Assembly: GCF_000718085.1 (NCBI RefSeq)
Contig: NZ_JOEC01000001.1
Location: 310,001 to 374,000 of the forward strand
Length of the DNA: 64,000 bases
Direction of reading: 5' to 3'
From: Mycetocola saprophilus
GTDB lineage: Bacteria; Actinomycetota; Actinomycetes; Actinomycetales; Microbacteriaceae
The translations under genes were made by a program, and so were the position numbers. Each line of letters begins with the position of its first letter. The stretch's first letter is position 1. This document shows positions 46,065-55,203 of this stretch, in pieces. A model generated the notes under the pieces. The model saw only the letters and a program-made list of their open reading frames with translations. It did not search any database and was not told the origin of the DNA.

Positions 46065-47731
46065 TGGATGACCGGGGGACCCGGATCACGGAAACCACCC
46101 GTGACGCCGACTTGATCACACGTTCCCGTACCGGTGAGCAGCGTGCGTACGCCGCGCTGTGGGAAAAATATCACGACCTCGCACAGGCCATCGCCCGGCC
46201 ACTTGCTCATGCCGACGCCGAAGACATCGTGTCCGACGCCTTCACCATGATCTGGACCCAGCTGCAGCAGGGTGCCGGGCCGCAGACAAATTTTCGTGCG
46301 TATCTGCTGGCGACCGTGCGTAATATCGCGTTCAAATCGCATCGAAAGCTCGGCCGAGTTGTCACCGGGATAGATCTTGATCTCGGGGTGGTAGACGATG
46401 GGCCGCAGATCATCGAAAATGCCGAGGCCAACCGAGATATCCTGCTGGCATTCGAACATCTCCCCGAGCGGTGGCAGCGAGTGCTGTGGATGATCGAGGT
46501 GGAGCAGCGGCCTCGCGCCGAGGTTTCGGCGGCGCTGTCCCTCAGCCCCAACTCGACCACCCAGCTGCTGCGACGTGCCAAGGAGGGGCTGCGCGAAGCG
46601 TGGCTAGCCGAACGATTCACCGCCGACGGGGTGGCGCGCACCCATCGCGGATTTGTCCGTGACATGCCGCGATACGTGCGCGGTGGGTGGGCCACTCGCC
46701 GCCGACAGGAACTTCGTGAACACATCGGAGACTGTGGAACGTGTCGTGCCCGCGAAATCGAGCTGAAACGAGAGAGTGCGCTGCTGGGGCCCGCACTGGC
46801 GCTGCTGCCGCTGATCGGTGGCGGGGCACTGTTTGCCGGGCAACGTGGTGATTCCGCGCAGGCGGTTCCATCCGGTCTGCTCGCCCGGTTCGAGGCGCGA
46901 TCGTCCGAAACCCTATTCACGCTGGGAAACCAGATGGCGATGCTGTCGCTACCGGCCGCGGTAAGCACCGTGGCCGTGGCCGTCGCCGCCGGAACCGTGT
47001 TGCTGGTTCCGCTAATGGTTCCCGGCGTCGGGGAAACTCCCACCGCACGGCCCGCTGACATCATCCCATCGTTCGGTGCGCCCACACTCCCGCCGGATAC
47101 CGCATGGCCCGAGCCCTCGGCTAACCCGGTGATCGTATCGGGAGACAGCGCCCCCGTGGACCCGTCGCCGAGTGCCCCGACATCCTCCAACGAGTGGTTC
47201 CCCTCACCGGATGATCCCGGGGAAACCTCGGCCCCGGCCCCGCTCACCCTCGCATTCGATATGGACCCGCGCGGAGATCTCGCCCCCGAGGCTTCGGGGG
47301 TTGCCGAACCCGGGGCAACCATCGAGGTGCGCGCCTCCGGGACGACCGCAACCACGATCGCCGGTGACGATGGGCGGTGGCACCTGGACCTCTCGGCGCT
47401 TGGGCTGGGGGTTGGCACACACTCGGTCAGCGCGCGTCGAATCGACGCGGTTCCCGCCCAGGTGGCCGGACCGTTAACCTTCACCCTCGCGCTTGCTCGC
47501 CTGACCGCGGAGGAAAACCCCACAATGACCTCGGGAAGCGCTTTTGTTGTCACCGGGATTCCCAATTCCGTGGTCTGTGTTGTGCCGCAGGGGACAGCCC
47601 CGCAGGAGATCCGGTTGGGACCCGCGGGTACTGCCCCCACGCAGATTGACGCGTCCACTCCGACCCGGTTTCGCTACTGTGCGGGTACCCGGCTGGGACC
47701 CGAGGGAAACGTAGCGCTGGCCGGGAGGTAG
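46064..47731 (+). CDS. Sigma-70-family (ECF-like) sigma factor fused to zinc-finger-like, transmembrane and Ig-like domains
   Basis: 555 residues. Region 2 (about 10-90: ADLITRSRTGEQRAYAALWE, EDIVSDAFTMIWTQL) and region 4 (about 128-185: LPERWQRVLWMIEVEQRP, TTQLLRRAKEGLREAW) form a sigma factor. Directly after, HIGDCGTC (H-x3-C-x2-C, about 225-232) resembles the zinc motif of ZAS anti-sigma domains. A hydrophobic helix about 292-322 crosses the membrane. The outer part is a Pro/Ser linker, an Ig-like unit (about 385-480) and a final 70-residue region with two cysteines. Sigma, anti-sigma-like and sensor parts in one chain suggest release by proteolysis or a change in the sigma domain. Likely target: the surface cluster it ends. 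Confidence 0.8.
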   Translation: MDDRGTRITETTRDADLITRSRTGEQRAYAALWEKYHDLAQAIARPLAHADAEDIVSDAFTMIWTQLQQGAGPQTNFRAYLLATVRNIAFKSHRKLGRVVTGIDLDLGVVDDGPQIIENAEANRDILLAFEHLPERWQRVLWMIEVEQRPRAEVSAALSLSPNSTTQLLRRAKEGLREAWLAERFTADGVARTHRGFVRDMPRYVRGGWATRRRQELREHIGDCGTCRAREIELKRESALLGPALALLPLIGGGALFAGQRGDSAQAVPSGLLARFEARSSETLFTLGNQMAMLSLPAAVSTVAVAVAAGTVLLVPLMVPGVGETPTARPADIIPSFGAPTLPPDTAWPEPSANPVIVSGDSAPVDPSPSAPTSSNEWFPSPDDPGETSAPAPLTLAFDMDPRGDLAPEASGVAEPGATIEVRASGTTATTIAGDDGRWHLDLSALGLGVGTHSVSARRIDAVPAQVAGPLTFTLALARLTAEENPTMTSGSAFVVTGIPNSVVCVVPQGTAPQEIRLGPAGTAPTQIDASTPTRFRYCAGTRLGPEGNVALAGR

Positions 47732-47807
47732 GCACTTCTATCTGCTTCCTCAGGTACCGCTTCCGGAGGGAAACGCGCCCCGCGCCACCATTATGTTCCG
47801 GATGGGG

Positions 47808-48146
47808 CTACTCGGCGACGATGCTCAGCGCCTCGATGAGCCCCGCCGCATTTACCGCAAACGTGTACACCAGCTGGACACGCCCGCCGGGGAAGTTGCC
47901 CTCCAGGAGCTGCGTCACCGCGGTGGTGGTGCCCGTTTCGCGACTGGAAATCCAGGTCGAGGTGACCTCATATTCGCTGGCATCTCCGCCGAGCCAGCTG
48001 AGGATCTCGGCGGAACCGCGATGGGTATGGCCATCGTCGGTGACCACCGCATCCGGGGAAAACACCTCGGCTACCAGCCGCTTATCCTTGCCCTCCATCA
48101 GGTCAAAGAACCGCTGGATGATGGGGGAGTGTGGTGATGAATTCAT
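47808..48146 (-). CDS. SnoaL/NTF2-like protein
   Basis: 112 residues from the ATG at 48146. Cone-shaped NTF2-like pattern: an N-terminal helix (IIQRFFDLMEGKDKRLVAEVFSP), DAVVTDDGHTHRGSAEI, then long strands (VTSTWISSRETGTTTAVTQLLEGNFPGG, LVYTFAVNAAGLIEALSIV). Family members are small isomerases, hydrolases or binding proteins. It follows the SDR by 16 bases on the same strand and is the last gene of the MerR-SDR-SnoaL unit. Confidence 0.78.
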   Translation of the reverse strand: MNSSPHSPIIQRFFDLMEGKDKRLVAEVFSPDAVVTDDGHTHRGSAEILSWLGGDASEYEVTSTWISSRETGTTTAVTQLLEGNFPGGRVQLVYTFAVNAAGLIEALSIVAE

Positions 48147-48162
48147 GGTGTGTGCCCCTGTC

Positions 48163-48951
48163 CTAGATGGTTTTGATGGTGCCGCCATCAACGGTGATCT
48201 CCTGCGCCACGACCGAGGCCGCCGCATCTGACACCACAAACCCGATGACCTCGGCGATCTCCTCGGGCGGGGCAAAGCGGCCATCGGGCACGCCGCCCAG
48301 CGAGTCGAGGATGAGCTTCATCCCCGCCTCCTCGTCCACGCCGTGCGCCTCGGCGAGGCGGGCTGCCAGCGCGAAGGCACCGGGGCTCTGGATTCCGCCG
48401 GGGGAGACGGCGTTCACTCGAATGTGCTGCGCCGCAAGCTCATTGGCGAGACCCTTACTGTAGGCGCGCAGCGCCGCCTTGGCCGCCGCATATCCGAGGG
48501 TCCCGTCATAGAGCGGCATCTTGCCCTGGATCGAGGTGACGTGCACGATTGATCCCGAGCCACGCTCCTGCAGCAGCGGAATCAGGGCCCGGTCGAGGCG
48601 GACTGCGGCCAGCAGGTTCAGCGCCAGTTCCTCATCCCAGTGGGCGTCGGTCATCGAGGCGTGGCCGCCGCCGGGGGTGTTGGAGCCGCCGGTCACGTGC
48701 ACCAGGATGTCCAGGCCCCCGGACTCGCGAACGGCCTCGGCGATTCGGGCGGGGGAGTCGGGCGCGGTCACGTCGAACTGCAGGAACGATTCGGCCGCGG
48801 TGTGTTCGGGGCGTGATCGGCCCACGGTGGTCACGCGGGCGCCGGCATCGGCGAGGCGCTGCACGGTCGCGGCGCCGAGGCCCTTGGTGCCGCCCACCAC
48901 GAGTGCGTGACGGCCGGCGAGGGAGAGCAGAGGGGGATACGAAATTGTCAT
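48163..48951 (-). CDS. SDR-family oxidoreductase
   Basis: 262 residues. Cofactor loop VVGGTKGLGAAT (about 18-29), an N-x-x-x-like HVTGG (about 91), catalytic TSIQG and YAAAKAALRAYSK (about 157-161) and the terminal ITVDGGTIKTI. It is a classical short-chain dehydrogenase, probably NADP-dependent because of the GRSRPEH stretch after the second strand. Likely cotranscribed with the MerR regulator upstream and the SnoaL-like protein downstream. The substrate is unknown. Confidence 0.9.
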   Translation of the reverse strand: MTISYPPLLSLAGRHALVVGGTKGLGAATVQRLADAGARVTTVGRSRPEHTAAESFLQFDVTAPDSPARIAEAVRESGGLDILVHVTGGSNTPGGGHASMTDAHWDEELALNLLAAVRLDRALIPLLQERGSGSIVHVTSIQGKMPLYDGTLGYAAAKAALRAYSKGLANELAAQHIRVNAVSPGGIQSPGAFALAARLAEAHGVDEEAGMKLILDSLGGVPDGRFAPPEEIAEVIGFVVSDAAASVVAQEITVDGGTIKTI

Positions 48952-48994
48952 ATCCCCAGGCTCGGCATTCCCCTAGGGGGAAGGTCAAGCCCGG

Positions 48995-49807
48995 CTAGCG
49001 CCCGGTGCGAAAAATGGGCCAGCCGATTTCGGTCACCAGCTCCGGAGACTCATCGGTGGCCGCCCGCAGATAGCGTTCGCGCAGCGGACCGGGCACTCCC
49101 AGCTCGTGCTCGGCCACATAGACGCCGAGCGCCGAATAGGTTTCGGCAATCGTCTCATCGGGCCCCCGGTGCACGGCAACGGCAAGCTCGACCGCGGGCA
49201 GCACCTCCACGTGGAGGCGTCCCGGATACTCGCGCGCGGCGGCTTCCGCGCGCAGCGGGAGGAAGAGGACGGCCTCGCCGCGTCCGTCGAGGAAGAGCTC
49301 GGCAGCCCATTCGCCCCCGAGCGGCCCCGCGATGTCTGTCGGATCGACCGCCAACAGCTCGTCTCGGGCGGCGGTGTACCAGTCTCCGAGATCGTCGCGG
49401 TTGATTCGCTCACGAATCACCAGGGCCGGTAGCGCGGCAATGCTGTGGTGCTCGATATGGGGCGGGGTTGAGCCCGGATCCACCAGCCCGCGCAGCGAGG
49501 CCACCGCGTGCTGGGTGACCCGAAGACGCTCCTCGAGCCGGTTCAGGTGCTCGGTGATCAGGGCGTTGCGGCCGGCCACATCCGCGGTCGCCAGAATCTC
49601 ACGGATGCTATCCAGCGGCAGATCCAGCGCGCGAAACTCACGGATCACCCGCGCATCGGCCACCTGTCCGGAGGCGTAGAGCCGGTAGCCGTTGTGTGGA
49701 TCGATCTCGGCCGGTTCCAGGATGCCCACCCGGTGATAAAACCGCAGCGACTTGGCGCTCAGCCGGGTGGCCTGCGAGAAATCGCCGATTGTCATGAGGG
49801 AAGCCAT
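48995..49807 (-). CDS. MerR-family transcriptional regulator with effector-binding domain
   Basis: 270 residues from the ATG at 49807 (GGGAGA eleven bases upstream; ATG at 49825 is another choice). The N-terminal winged helix contains MTIGDFSQATRLSAKSLRFYHRVGIL...YRLYASGQV, followed by a long dimerisation helix (REILATADVAGRNALITEHLNRLEERLR). The C-terminal 150 residues resemble the GyrI-like effector-binding fold (AALPALVIRERI...LHVEVLPAVELAVAVHRG). BmrR/TipA-like regulators sense amphipathic drugs. It lies first in its operon, so it probably controls the SDR and SnoaL genes and itself. Confidence 0.9.
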   Translation of the reverse strand: MASLMTIGDFSQATRLSAKSLRFYHRVGILEPAEIDPHNGYRLYASGQVADARVIREFRALDLPLDSIREILATADVAGRNALITEHLNRLEERLRVTQHAVASLRGLVDPGSTPPHIEHHSIAALPALVIRERINRDDLGDWYTAARDELLAVDPTDIAGPLGGEWAAELFLDGRGEAVLFLPLRAEAAAREYPGRLHVEVLPAVELAVAVHRGPDETIAETYSALGVYVAEHELGVPGPLRERYLRAATDESPELVTEIGWPIFRTGR

Positions 49808-50046
49808 AGGGTCATTCTCTCCCATCCGCGGGCGCGCTCCCAACGGACAGGGAGCGTTCGGAAACATTCGTGTAATCCGGGCCGGTTACCCTCATTTGGG
49901 GGTCGAGTGTGCGGGCCCAATCTTTGGTTTACCGTTGATCAATTTCTCCGGGATTGATTGAATCGGCAGTGAACCACGATGCGAAACGAAGTCGGGTGCG
50001 TGGGTGCCCGTCGGGTCCGGTTCGTATCCCCTGTGAGGAGTTCAAT

Positions 50047-50949
50047 ATGACCACGGAACCACTGAGGATCGCGCTGGCACAGCGTCGCCCGTATCCAATT
50101 GACGGATCACCGGAGGGGTTTGCCCGGGAGGTCGCCGAGACGCTCGCCGCCCACCCCGGTACCGAGCTGCTGGTCTACCCGGAGATGCACCTGTGCGGGA
50201 CCGAACACCTGCCCGAGGAGGCTCGCCCCGCGGCCCTGCGCGCCGCCGCGGTCGCGTTGGACGATGAGTATGTCACCCGGTTAGGAGCGATTGCCGCCGA
50301 GCACGGCATCTGGTTCTGCCCCGGCAGCATCGGCGAAATTGGTGAGGACGGCGAGTTTTACAACACCCAGCTGATCTTCGATCCCAGCGGCACCCTGCGT
50401 GCCAGCTACCGCAAGATGTTCCCCTGGCGTCCGTTCGAGCCGCACCGTCCGGGCGACAGGTTCATCGTCGAGGGGCTGAACCATGCGGGGACTTCGCACG
50501 GAACCGTGGGCCTCTCGATCTGCTACGACGCCTGGTTCCCCGAGCATGCCCGCCAGCTGGGCTGGCTGGGGGCGGATCTTGTCCTCAACATCGTCAAGAC
50601 CACCTCGCCGGATCGCGAGCAGGAGCTTGTGCTTGCCCGCGCCAATGCGATCGTCAACCAGTACGTGGTCGCGAGCCTGAACGCCGCCGAACCGGTGGGT
50701 CGCGGCCGCAGCATCGTGGTGGGTCCCGAGGGCTTTGTGATCGCCGAGGGTGGCCTCGGCGAAGAGACCCTGACGTTCACGTTTGATCCGGCCACGGTGG
50801 CCGCGGTTCGCGAGCACGGCACGATGGGCAGCAACCGGATGTGGGCACAGTTCCACGAGGGCGATCCCACCATCGAGCTTCCCATGTATCGGGGCCGTAT
50901 CGACCCGCTGCACTGGTCCCCCCAAACCCCCAACGCAGGCGCCCAGTAG
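50047..50949 (+). CDS. Carbon-nitrogen hydrolase (nitrilase superfamily)
   Basis: 300 residues from the ATG at 50047 (GAGGAG seven bases upstream). The catalytic triad is visible: Glu in LVYPEMHLCG (about 46), Lys in SYRKMFPWRPFE (about 123) and Cys in LSICYDAWFPE (159). The amidase branch hydrolyses C-N bonds of amides or carbamoyl compounds. It precedes an APC permease gene by 53 bases, so it is likely to act on an imported amine or amide. The exact substrate is unknown. Confidence 0.9.
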   Translation: MTTEPLRIALAQRRPYPIDGSPEGFAREVAETLAAHPGTELLVYPEMHLCGTEHLPEEARPAALRAAAVALDDEYVTRLGAIAAEHGIWFCPGSIGEIGEDGEFYNTQLIFDPSGTLRASYRKMFPWRPFEPHRPGDRFIVEGLNHAGTSHGTVGLSICYDAWFPEHARQLGWLGADLVLNIVKTTSPDREQELVLARANAIVNQYVVASLNAAEPVGRGRSIVVGPEGFVIAEGGLGEETLTFTFDPATVAAVREHGTMGSNRMWAQFHEGDPTIELPMYRGRIDPLHWSPQTPNAGAQ

Positions 50950-51002
50950 ACCGTTTACGGCCCCTGAACGACGCGGCACATCATCCGAACGAGGAGTTCA
51001 CT

Positions 51003-52346
51003 GTGTCAAATTCATCCCCCGCTCCCACGCTTGCTCGCACGCTGAAGCTGCCCTCGCTGGTCCTGTTTGGGCTGGCCTATCTGACCCCGCTGATCGTGCT
51101 GGGCATCTTCGGCGTGATCGCCTCGCAGACCGGCGGTGCCAGCGCCAGCGCCTATCTGATCGCGCTGATCGCGATGCTGTTTACGGCGAGTAGCTACGGC
51201 CGGATGGCCAAGGCGTATCCGGTGGCCGGATCCGCCTACACGTACGTGCGACGCACGATCGGCGGTCGAATCGGCTTCCTGGTGGGTTGGTCGGTCATCC
51301 TCGACTACATGTTCCTGCCGATGGTCATCTGGCTGATCGGGGGCTCCTACCTCCAGGCGCAGTTCCCCGGGGTACCGATGCCGGTGTGGATCCTCGGATT
51401 CATCGTGATCACCAGCGTCCTCAACGTGATCGGGCTCAAGGTGGCCGACCGCGCGAACCTGATCCTGATGTCCTTCCAGATCCTTGTCATCGTGATCTTT
51501 GTGGCCCTCTCGATCGCCTCGGTGGTGAACACCAACGGGCCCTCGGGCCTGTTCAGCGCCGGACCCTTCACCGGGATCAACGCCGGATTCGCGGGGATCG
51601 CCGGGGGCGCGGCGGTGGCCGCCTACTCCTTCCTCGGGTTCGATGCGGTGACCACGCTGACCGAGGAAACCATCGAACCGCGCCGCACGGTTCCCAAGGC
51701 GATCATGCTGGTCGCGCTGATCGGCGGCGGCATCTTCGTGATCGTGGCCTATGTGGCCCAGCTGGTGCACCCGGGCGGAACCTTCACCGACTCGGACACC
51801 GCGGCCTTCCAGATCGCCACCAAGATCGGTGGCAACCTCTTCGGCGCGGTGTTCCTGGCCGCGCTGGTGGTGGCCCAGTTCACTTCGGGACTGGCTGCCC
51901 AGGCCTCGGGGAGCCGCCTGCTCTATGCGATGGGGCGTGACGGCGTGCTGCCCAAGCGCATCTTCGGCGCGTTGAGTCCGCGGTTCCGGACCCCGATGCT
52001 GAGCATCCTGGTGATCGCGATCGTGGGCCTGATCGCGATGTTCATGGACGTGTCCACCTCGACCTCGTTTATCAACTTCGGGGCGTTTGTGGCGTTCATC
52101 ATGGTGAACCTGTCGGTGATCGTGTACTGGTTCAAGCAGCGCCGCGAGGGCGTGCCCCACAATCCGCTGGTGTACGTGGTGCTGCCGATTATCGGCATGA
52201 TCGTGATCGCCTACCTGCTGACCCAGCTGGACGTGCACGCGATCACCCTGGGCGCGATCTGGTTTGTGCTGGGAGTGATCGTGCTGGGGATCACCACGCG
52301 CGGCTTCCGTCGCCAGCCGCCGGAGCTCAGCGTCGACAACGTTTAG
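51003..52346 (+). CDS. APC-family amino acid/amine permease
   Basis: 447 residues from the GTG at 51003, behind GAGGAG. About twelve membrane helices; the first begins LPSLVLFGLAYLTPLIVLG, and the conserved helix 1-2 region GVIASQTGG and helix 6 YSFLGFDAVTTLTEET match the APC superfamily, probably the putrescine/amine-type branch. It imports amines or amino acids by proton symport. The nitrilase-like gene upstream uses the same GAGGAGTTCA leader, so the two are likely made together. A strong terminator follows. Confidence 0.9.
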   Translation: MSNSSPAPTLARTLKLPSLVLFGLAYLTPLIVLGIFGVIASQTGGASASAYLIALIAMLFTASSYGRMAKAYPVAGSAYTYVRRTIGGRIGFLVGWSVILDYMFLPMVIWLIGGSYLQAQFPGVPMPVWILGFIVITSVLNVIGLKVADRANLILMSFQILVIVIFVALSIASVVNTNGPSGLFSAGPFTGINAGFAGIAGGAAVAAYSFLGFDAVTTLTEETIEPRRTVPKAIMLVALIGGGIFVIVAYVAQLVHPGGTFTDSDTAAFQIATKIGGNLFGAVFLAALVVAQFTSGLAAQASGSRLLYAMGRDGVLPKRIFGALSPRFRTPMLSILVIAIVGLIAMFMDVSTSTSFINFGAFVAFIMVNLSVIVYWFKQRREGVPHNPLVYVVLPIIGMIVIAYLLTQLDVHAITLGAIWFVLGVIVLGITTRGFRRQPPELSVDNV

Positions 52347-52355
52347 CCCATAAGC

Positions 52356-52396
52356 AACGGCGCCGCGTTCCTCGGGAGGGAACGCGGCGCCGTTTT
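52356..52396. terminator. Bidirectional rho-independent terminator
   Basis: A 16-bp stem (AACGGCGCCGCGTTCC and its complement) with a seven-base loop and a TTTTAT tail lies between the convergent permease and aldo/keto reductase genes. Confidence 0.92.
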
Positions 52397-52408
52397 ATGC
52401 GGGGGCGA

Positions 52409-53392
52409 CTACCACTGCGGGTGCACGGTGGCGCGAAAGTAGCGGTCGTAGATCTCGTGCACGCGGGCATCCAGCTCGGGGGAGGTGTGGGGCAGATCGG
52501 CGGCCCCGGCGTTGGCGAGGGCCTGACGGACGTTGCGGGCACCGGGGATGGCGGCGGTCACGCCCGGCTGATCGATCAGCCAGCGCAGCGCCGCCTGCGG
52601 AACCGAAACACCCTCGGGCAGGGCCGCGGCAAACTCCTGGGCGGCGGCCAGGCCGTCGGTAAAGTCCACCCCGCTGAAGGTTTCGCCGCGGTCGAAGGCT
52701 TCGCCGTTGCGGTTGTAGGTGCGGTGGTCGTTCTCGGGGAACACCGTGTCCGCGGTGTACTTGCCCGAGAGCAGTCCGCTGGCCAGCGGCACCCGGGCGA
52801 TGATCCCCACATCGTGGGCACGAGCCGCGGGCAGAACCTCATCCAGGGGCTTGAGCCGGAACGGGTTGAGGATGATCTGCACCGAGGACAGCCCCGGACG
52901 GTCGATCGCGGTGAGGGCCTGCGCACTCTCCTCGACGCTCACCCCGTAGGCGGCAATGGCCTGCTTTTCCACTAGCTCATCCAGCGCATCAAACACGCGC
53001 TGATCGGTGTAGACGGCGGAGGGCGGGCAGTGCAGCTGCACGAGGTCGAGGGTGTCCACGCCGAGGTTGGTGCGCGAGCGGTCCACCCACGCGATGAAGT
53101 TCTCGCGCGAGTAATTTTCGGGGAGCTGCTCCAGGCGGCGGCCGATCTTGGTGGCCACAAACACGTTCTGCTCGGGGTTGCGCTCGCGGAAGGCGCGGAT
53201 GAAGCGTTCGCTGCGTCCGTCTCCGTACACGTCGGCGGTGTCAAAGAAGGTGACGCCGGCGGCGACCGATTCCTCCAACACGGCCAGCGCATCGGCCTCG
53301 CTGACCTCGCCCCAGTCGGCACCCAGTTGCCAGGTTCCTAGCCCGATCGCCGAGACGGATCGTCCGGTTTTTCCTAGACTGCGCTGTTCCAT
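52409..53392 (-). CDS. Aldo/keto reductase
   Basis: 327 residues from the ATG at 53392, with AAGGAG seven bases upstream. Catalytic Asp/Tyr in VTFFDTADVYGDGRSE (about 47-58), Lys in FVATKIGRR (about 78) and the cofactor region AAIPGARNVRQAL near the end. It is a cytoplasmic NADPH-dependent reductase, close to the AKR that acts on sugars and aldehydes. It stands alone with its own terminator and is convergent with the permease. Confidence 0.92.
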   Translation of the reverse strand: MEQRSLGKTGRSVSAIGLGTWQLGADWGEVSEADALAVLEESVAAGVTFFDTADVYGDGRSERFIRAFRERNPEQNVFVATKIGRRLEQLPENYSRENFIAWVDRSRTNLGVDTLDLVQLHCPPSAVYTDQRVFDALDELVEKQAIAAYGVSVEESAQALTAIDRPGLSSVQIILNPFRLKPLDEVLPAARAHDVGIIARVPLASGLLSGKYTADTVFPENDHRTYNRNGEAFDRGETFSGVDFTDGLAAAQEFAAALPEGVSVPQAALRWLIDQPGVTAAIPGARNVRQALANAGAADLPHTSPELDARVHEIYDRYFRATVHPQW

Positions 53393-53631
53393 GGGTGTGC
53401 TCCTTCTGCCGAACTCGGTGGCATCGCCGGAATCCCGGGGTGCGGGTTCAATGGTAGCGAAACCTAGTGCGCCAAAGCCTGTACTTACCGTTTTCTCGGT
53501 GCCTATTCTGCTGGGGAATCGGCGGTCGTTGACATCCACCGTGCCGTGGCGAGAAGCCTCGCTAGTGGTGAAACAAAACGTAATCAGATAAATTTACTTG
53601 TAAGCATTATGTTCCAGATGGAGGAGTGAAC

Positions 53632-54189
53632 ATGAGCATTATTAGATCGGGTCGGGCGGAGATCGAGAACTTCAGTCGGAGTACCCTTTACCGCCGCTAT
53701 CACGGTGGGGAACTTGAACGTATTGGGCGGGGCCTGTACATTCCGGCGGGCGCCGAGGCTGCCGATTGGGACCAGGCAGAGGCCGCCTTGTTACGGCCCG
53801 AATCGACGCTCAGTTTAGTTTCGGCCCTGAACTATTACGGGCTCACCGATCAGATCCCGGACGCACTCGACGTGGCGATTCCGCGAGGAACCCGACCTCC
53901 GGTCACGAGCGGAGCAATTCGATGGCGTCAATTTGATCACGCAACGTTCCTCCTTGAACGATCCGAGATACCCATCGCGGGAACGAGCGAAAGGATCGGT
54001 ATTTACAGTGCTGAGCGCACGATCGCCGACTGTTTTCGGATGCGGTCATCCATCGGGTACGAGGTTCCTCGTGATGCCTTAAAGGAATGGCTGCGCCGCG
54101 GCGGTAAGCCCGCCGATCTGATGCGTATAGCGTCCTCTCTTCCTCGTTCGAAGGCTCCGGTGCTTCAGGCGCTGGATATCCTGTCATGA
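53632..54189 (+). CDS. abiEi: Type IV antitoxin / transcriptional regulator, AbiEi family
   Basis: 185 residues from the ATG at 53632, five bases after GGAGGAG. The N-terminal winged helix reads SRSTLYRRYHGGELERIGRGLYIP; the C-terminal domain has IYSAERTIADCFRMRSSIGYEVPRDALKEWLRRG, as in AbiEi. It represses its own operon and protects against AbiEii. Stop and abiEii start overlap (ATGA). AT content is raised upstream of it. Confidence 0.88.
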   Translation: MSIIRSGRAEIENFSRSTLYRRYHGGELERIGRGLYIPAGAEAADWDQAEAALLRPESTLSLVSALNYYGLTDQIPDALDVAIPRGTRPPVTSGAIRWRQFDHATFLLERSEIPIAGTSERIGIYSAERTIADCFRMRSSIGYEVPRDALKEWLRRGGKPADLMRIASSLPRSKAPVLQALDILS

Positions 54190-55051
54190 GCTCGGAGCTG
54201 GTGTACCGAAGAGTCCAAGCCCTCGCACGATCGACCGGCGCGAAAAACGGTACGCGTGCACCCACCCAGGAATACCTGATTCGGCATGCTCTTGAGTCGT
54301 TCGTCGACCGCCTGAACCGATCCCGGCATTCAAAGGATTTTGTGTTGAAGGGCGGAATCCTTCTGGGAGCTTATGGTGTGAGACGACCAACCCAGGATGT
54401 TGACTCCAACGCGATCGGGTTAGCCGTTTCTCCGGAAAACCTGGCGGGGATAGTTCGAGAGATTGCCGGTCTCGATATTGATGATGGGCTGGACTTCAAC
54501 CTGGATAGTCTAACCATTCGCGAAATTCGAGAGGACGCGGAGTACCCGGCATTGCGGTTGAGAATTGGCGTCAGGATAGCGAGTTGGCGCGGCACTATTT
54601 CTTGGGATGTGTCGACCGGAGACCCAATTGTTCCTCCACCACGGATAATCAAAATCGATCGAATTCTGGGAGAGCCCATCGTAATGCTGGGATTTGCGGC
54701 CGAATCGACGGTGGCCGAAAAGGCATCACCATTCTTGAGCGGGGCCTCGCAAATACCCGGTGGCGCGACTATGTGGATATTGTTGCTCTCGGCGGCCGAG
54801 GCCTGGACAGCGATGCGCTGCTTCTGGCCGTGCGTGCAGTTGCGCAGTATCGACGTGTGAAGCTGGAAACGGTGTCGGCGACTCTTCGCGGCTATGGTGC
54901 GCTTCACCAGGCTCGTTGGTCCGCGTGGCGACGCAAGGAGGGCCTGGAGTCGGCATGCGAACCGGGCCTGGACGCGCAGGTCGCACGAGTGGCCGCGATA
55001 CTCGACCCCATTTTTGCTCGAGGAGGTGAGGGTTTAGCCGTAAATAGTTAG
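54186..55051 (+). pseudogene. abiEii: AbiEii nucleotidyltransferase toxin, frameshifted
   Basis: The open frame (54186-54860) reads normally for 179 residues, with the nucleotidyltransferase signature FVLKGGILLGAYG...PTQDVDSNA (about 56-78). Near 54721 the run AAAAGG lacks one base: the family C terminus continues in another frame as ITILERGLANTRWRDYVDIVALG...LDPIFARGG and ends at 55051. The actual frame reaches a stop at 54860 in unrelated sequence. The toxin is probably inactive if the base is truly missing. The antitoxin gene ahead is intact. Confidence 0.8.
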
Positions 55052-55203
55052 GCGGAAGCTGCTATGACGGCGCCGTAATCTCTTCGATGTTGCTCGCGCT
55101 GCCGGTGGGAATGATCGTGATCGCGTGGGGCGGGACCGTCTGGTCCATCGAGCGTGGAGTCTCGGTGGTGCGCGCATCCCGATGCTAGCGACCTGTGGAC
55201 TGA

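Noticed and set aside
55062..55148. 28-codon minus-strand frame after abiEii
   Set aside because: It has no ribosome binding site and no promoter at leaderless distance. Plausible residue composition alone is too weak.
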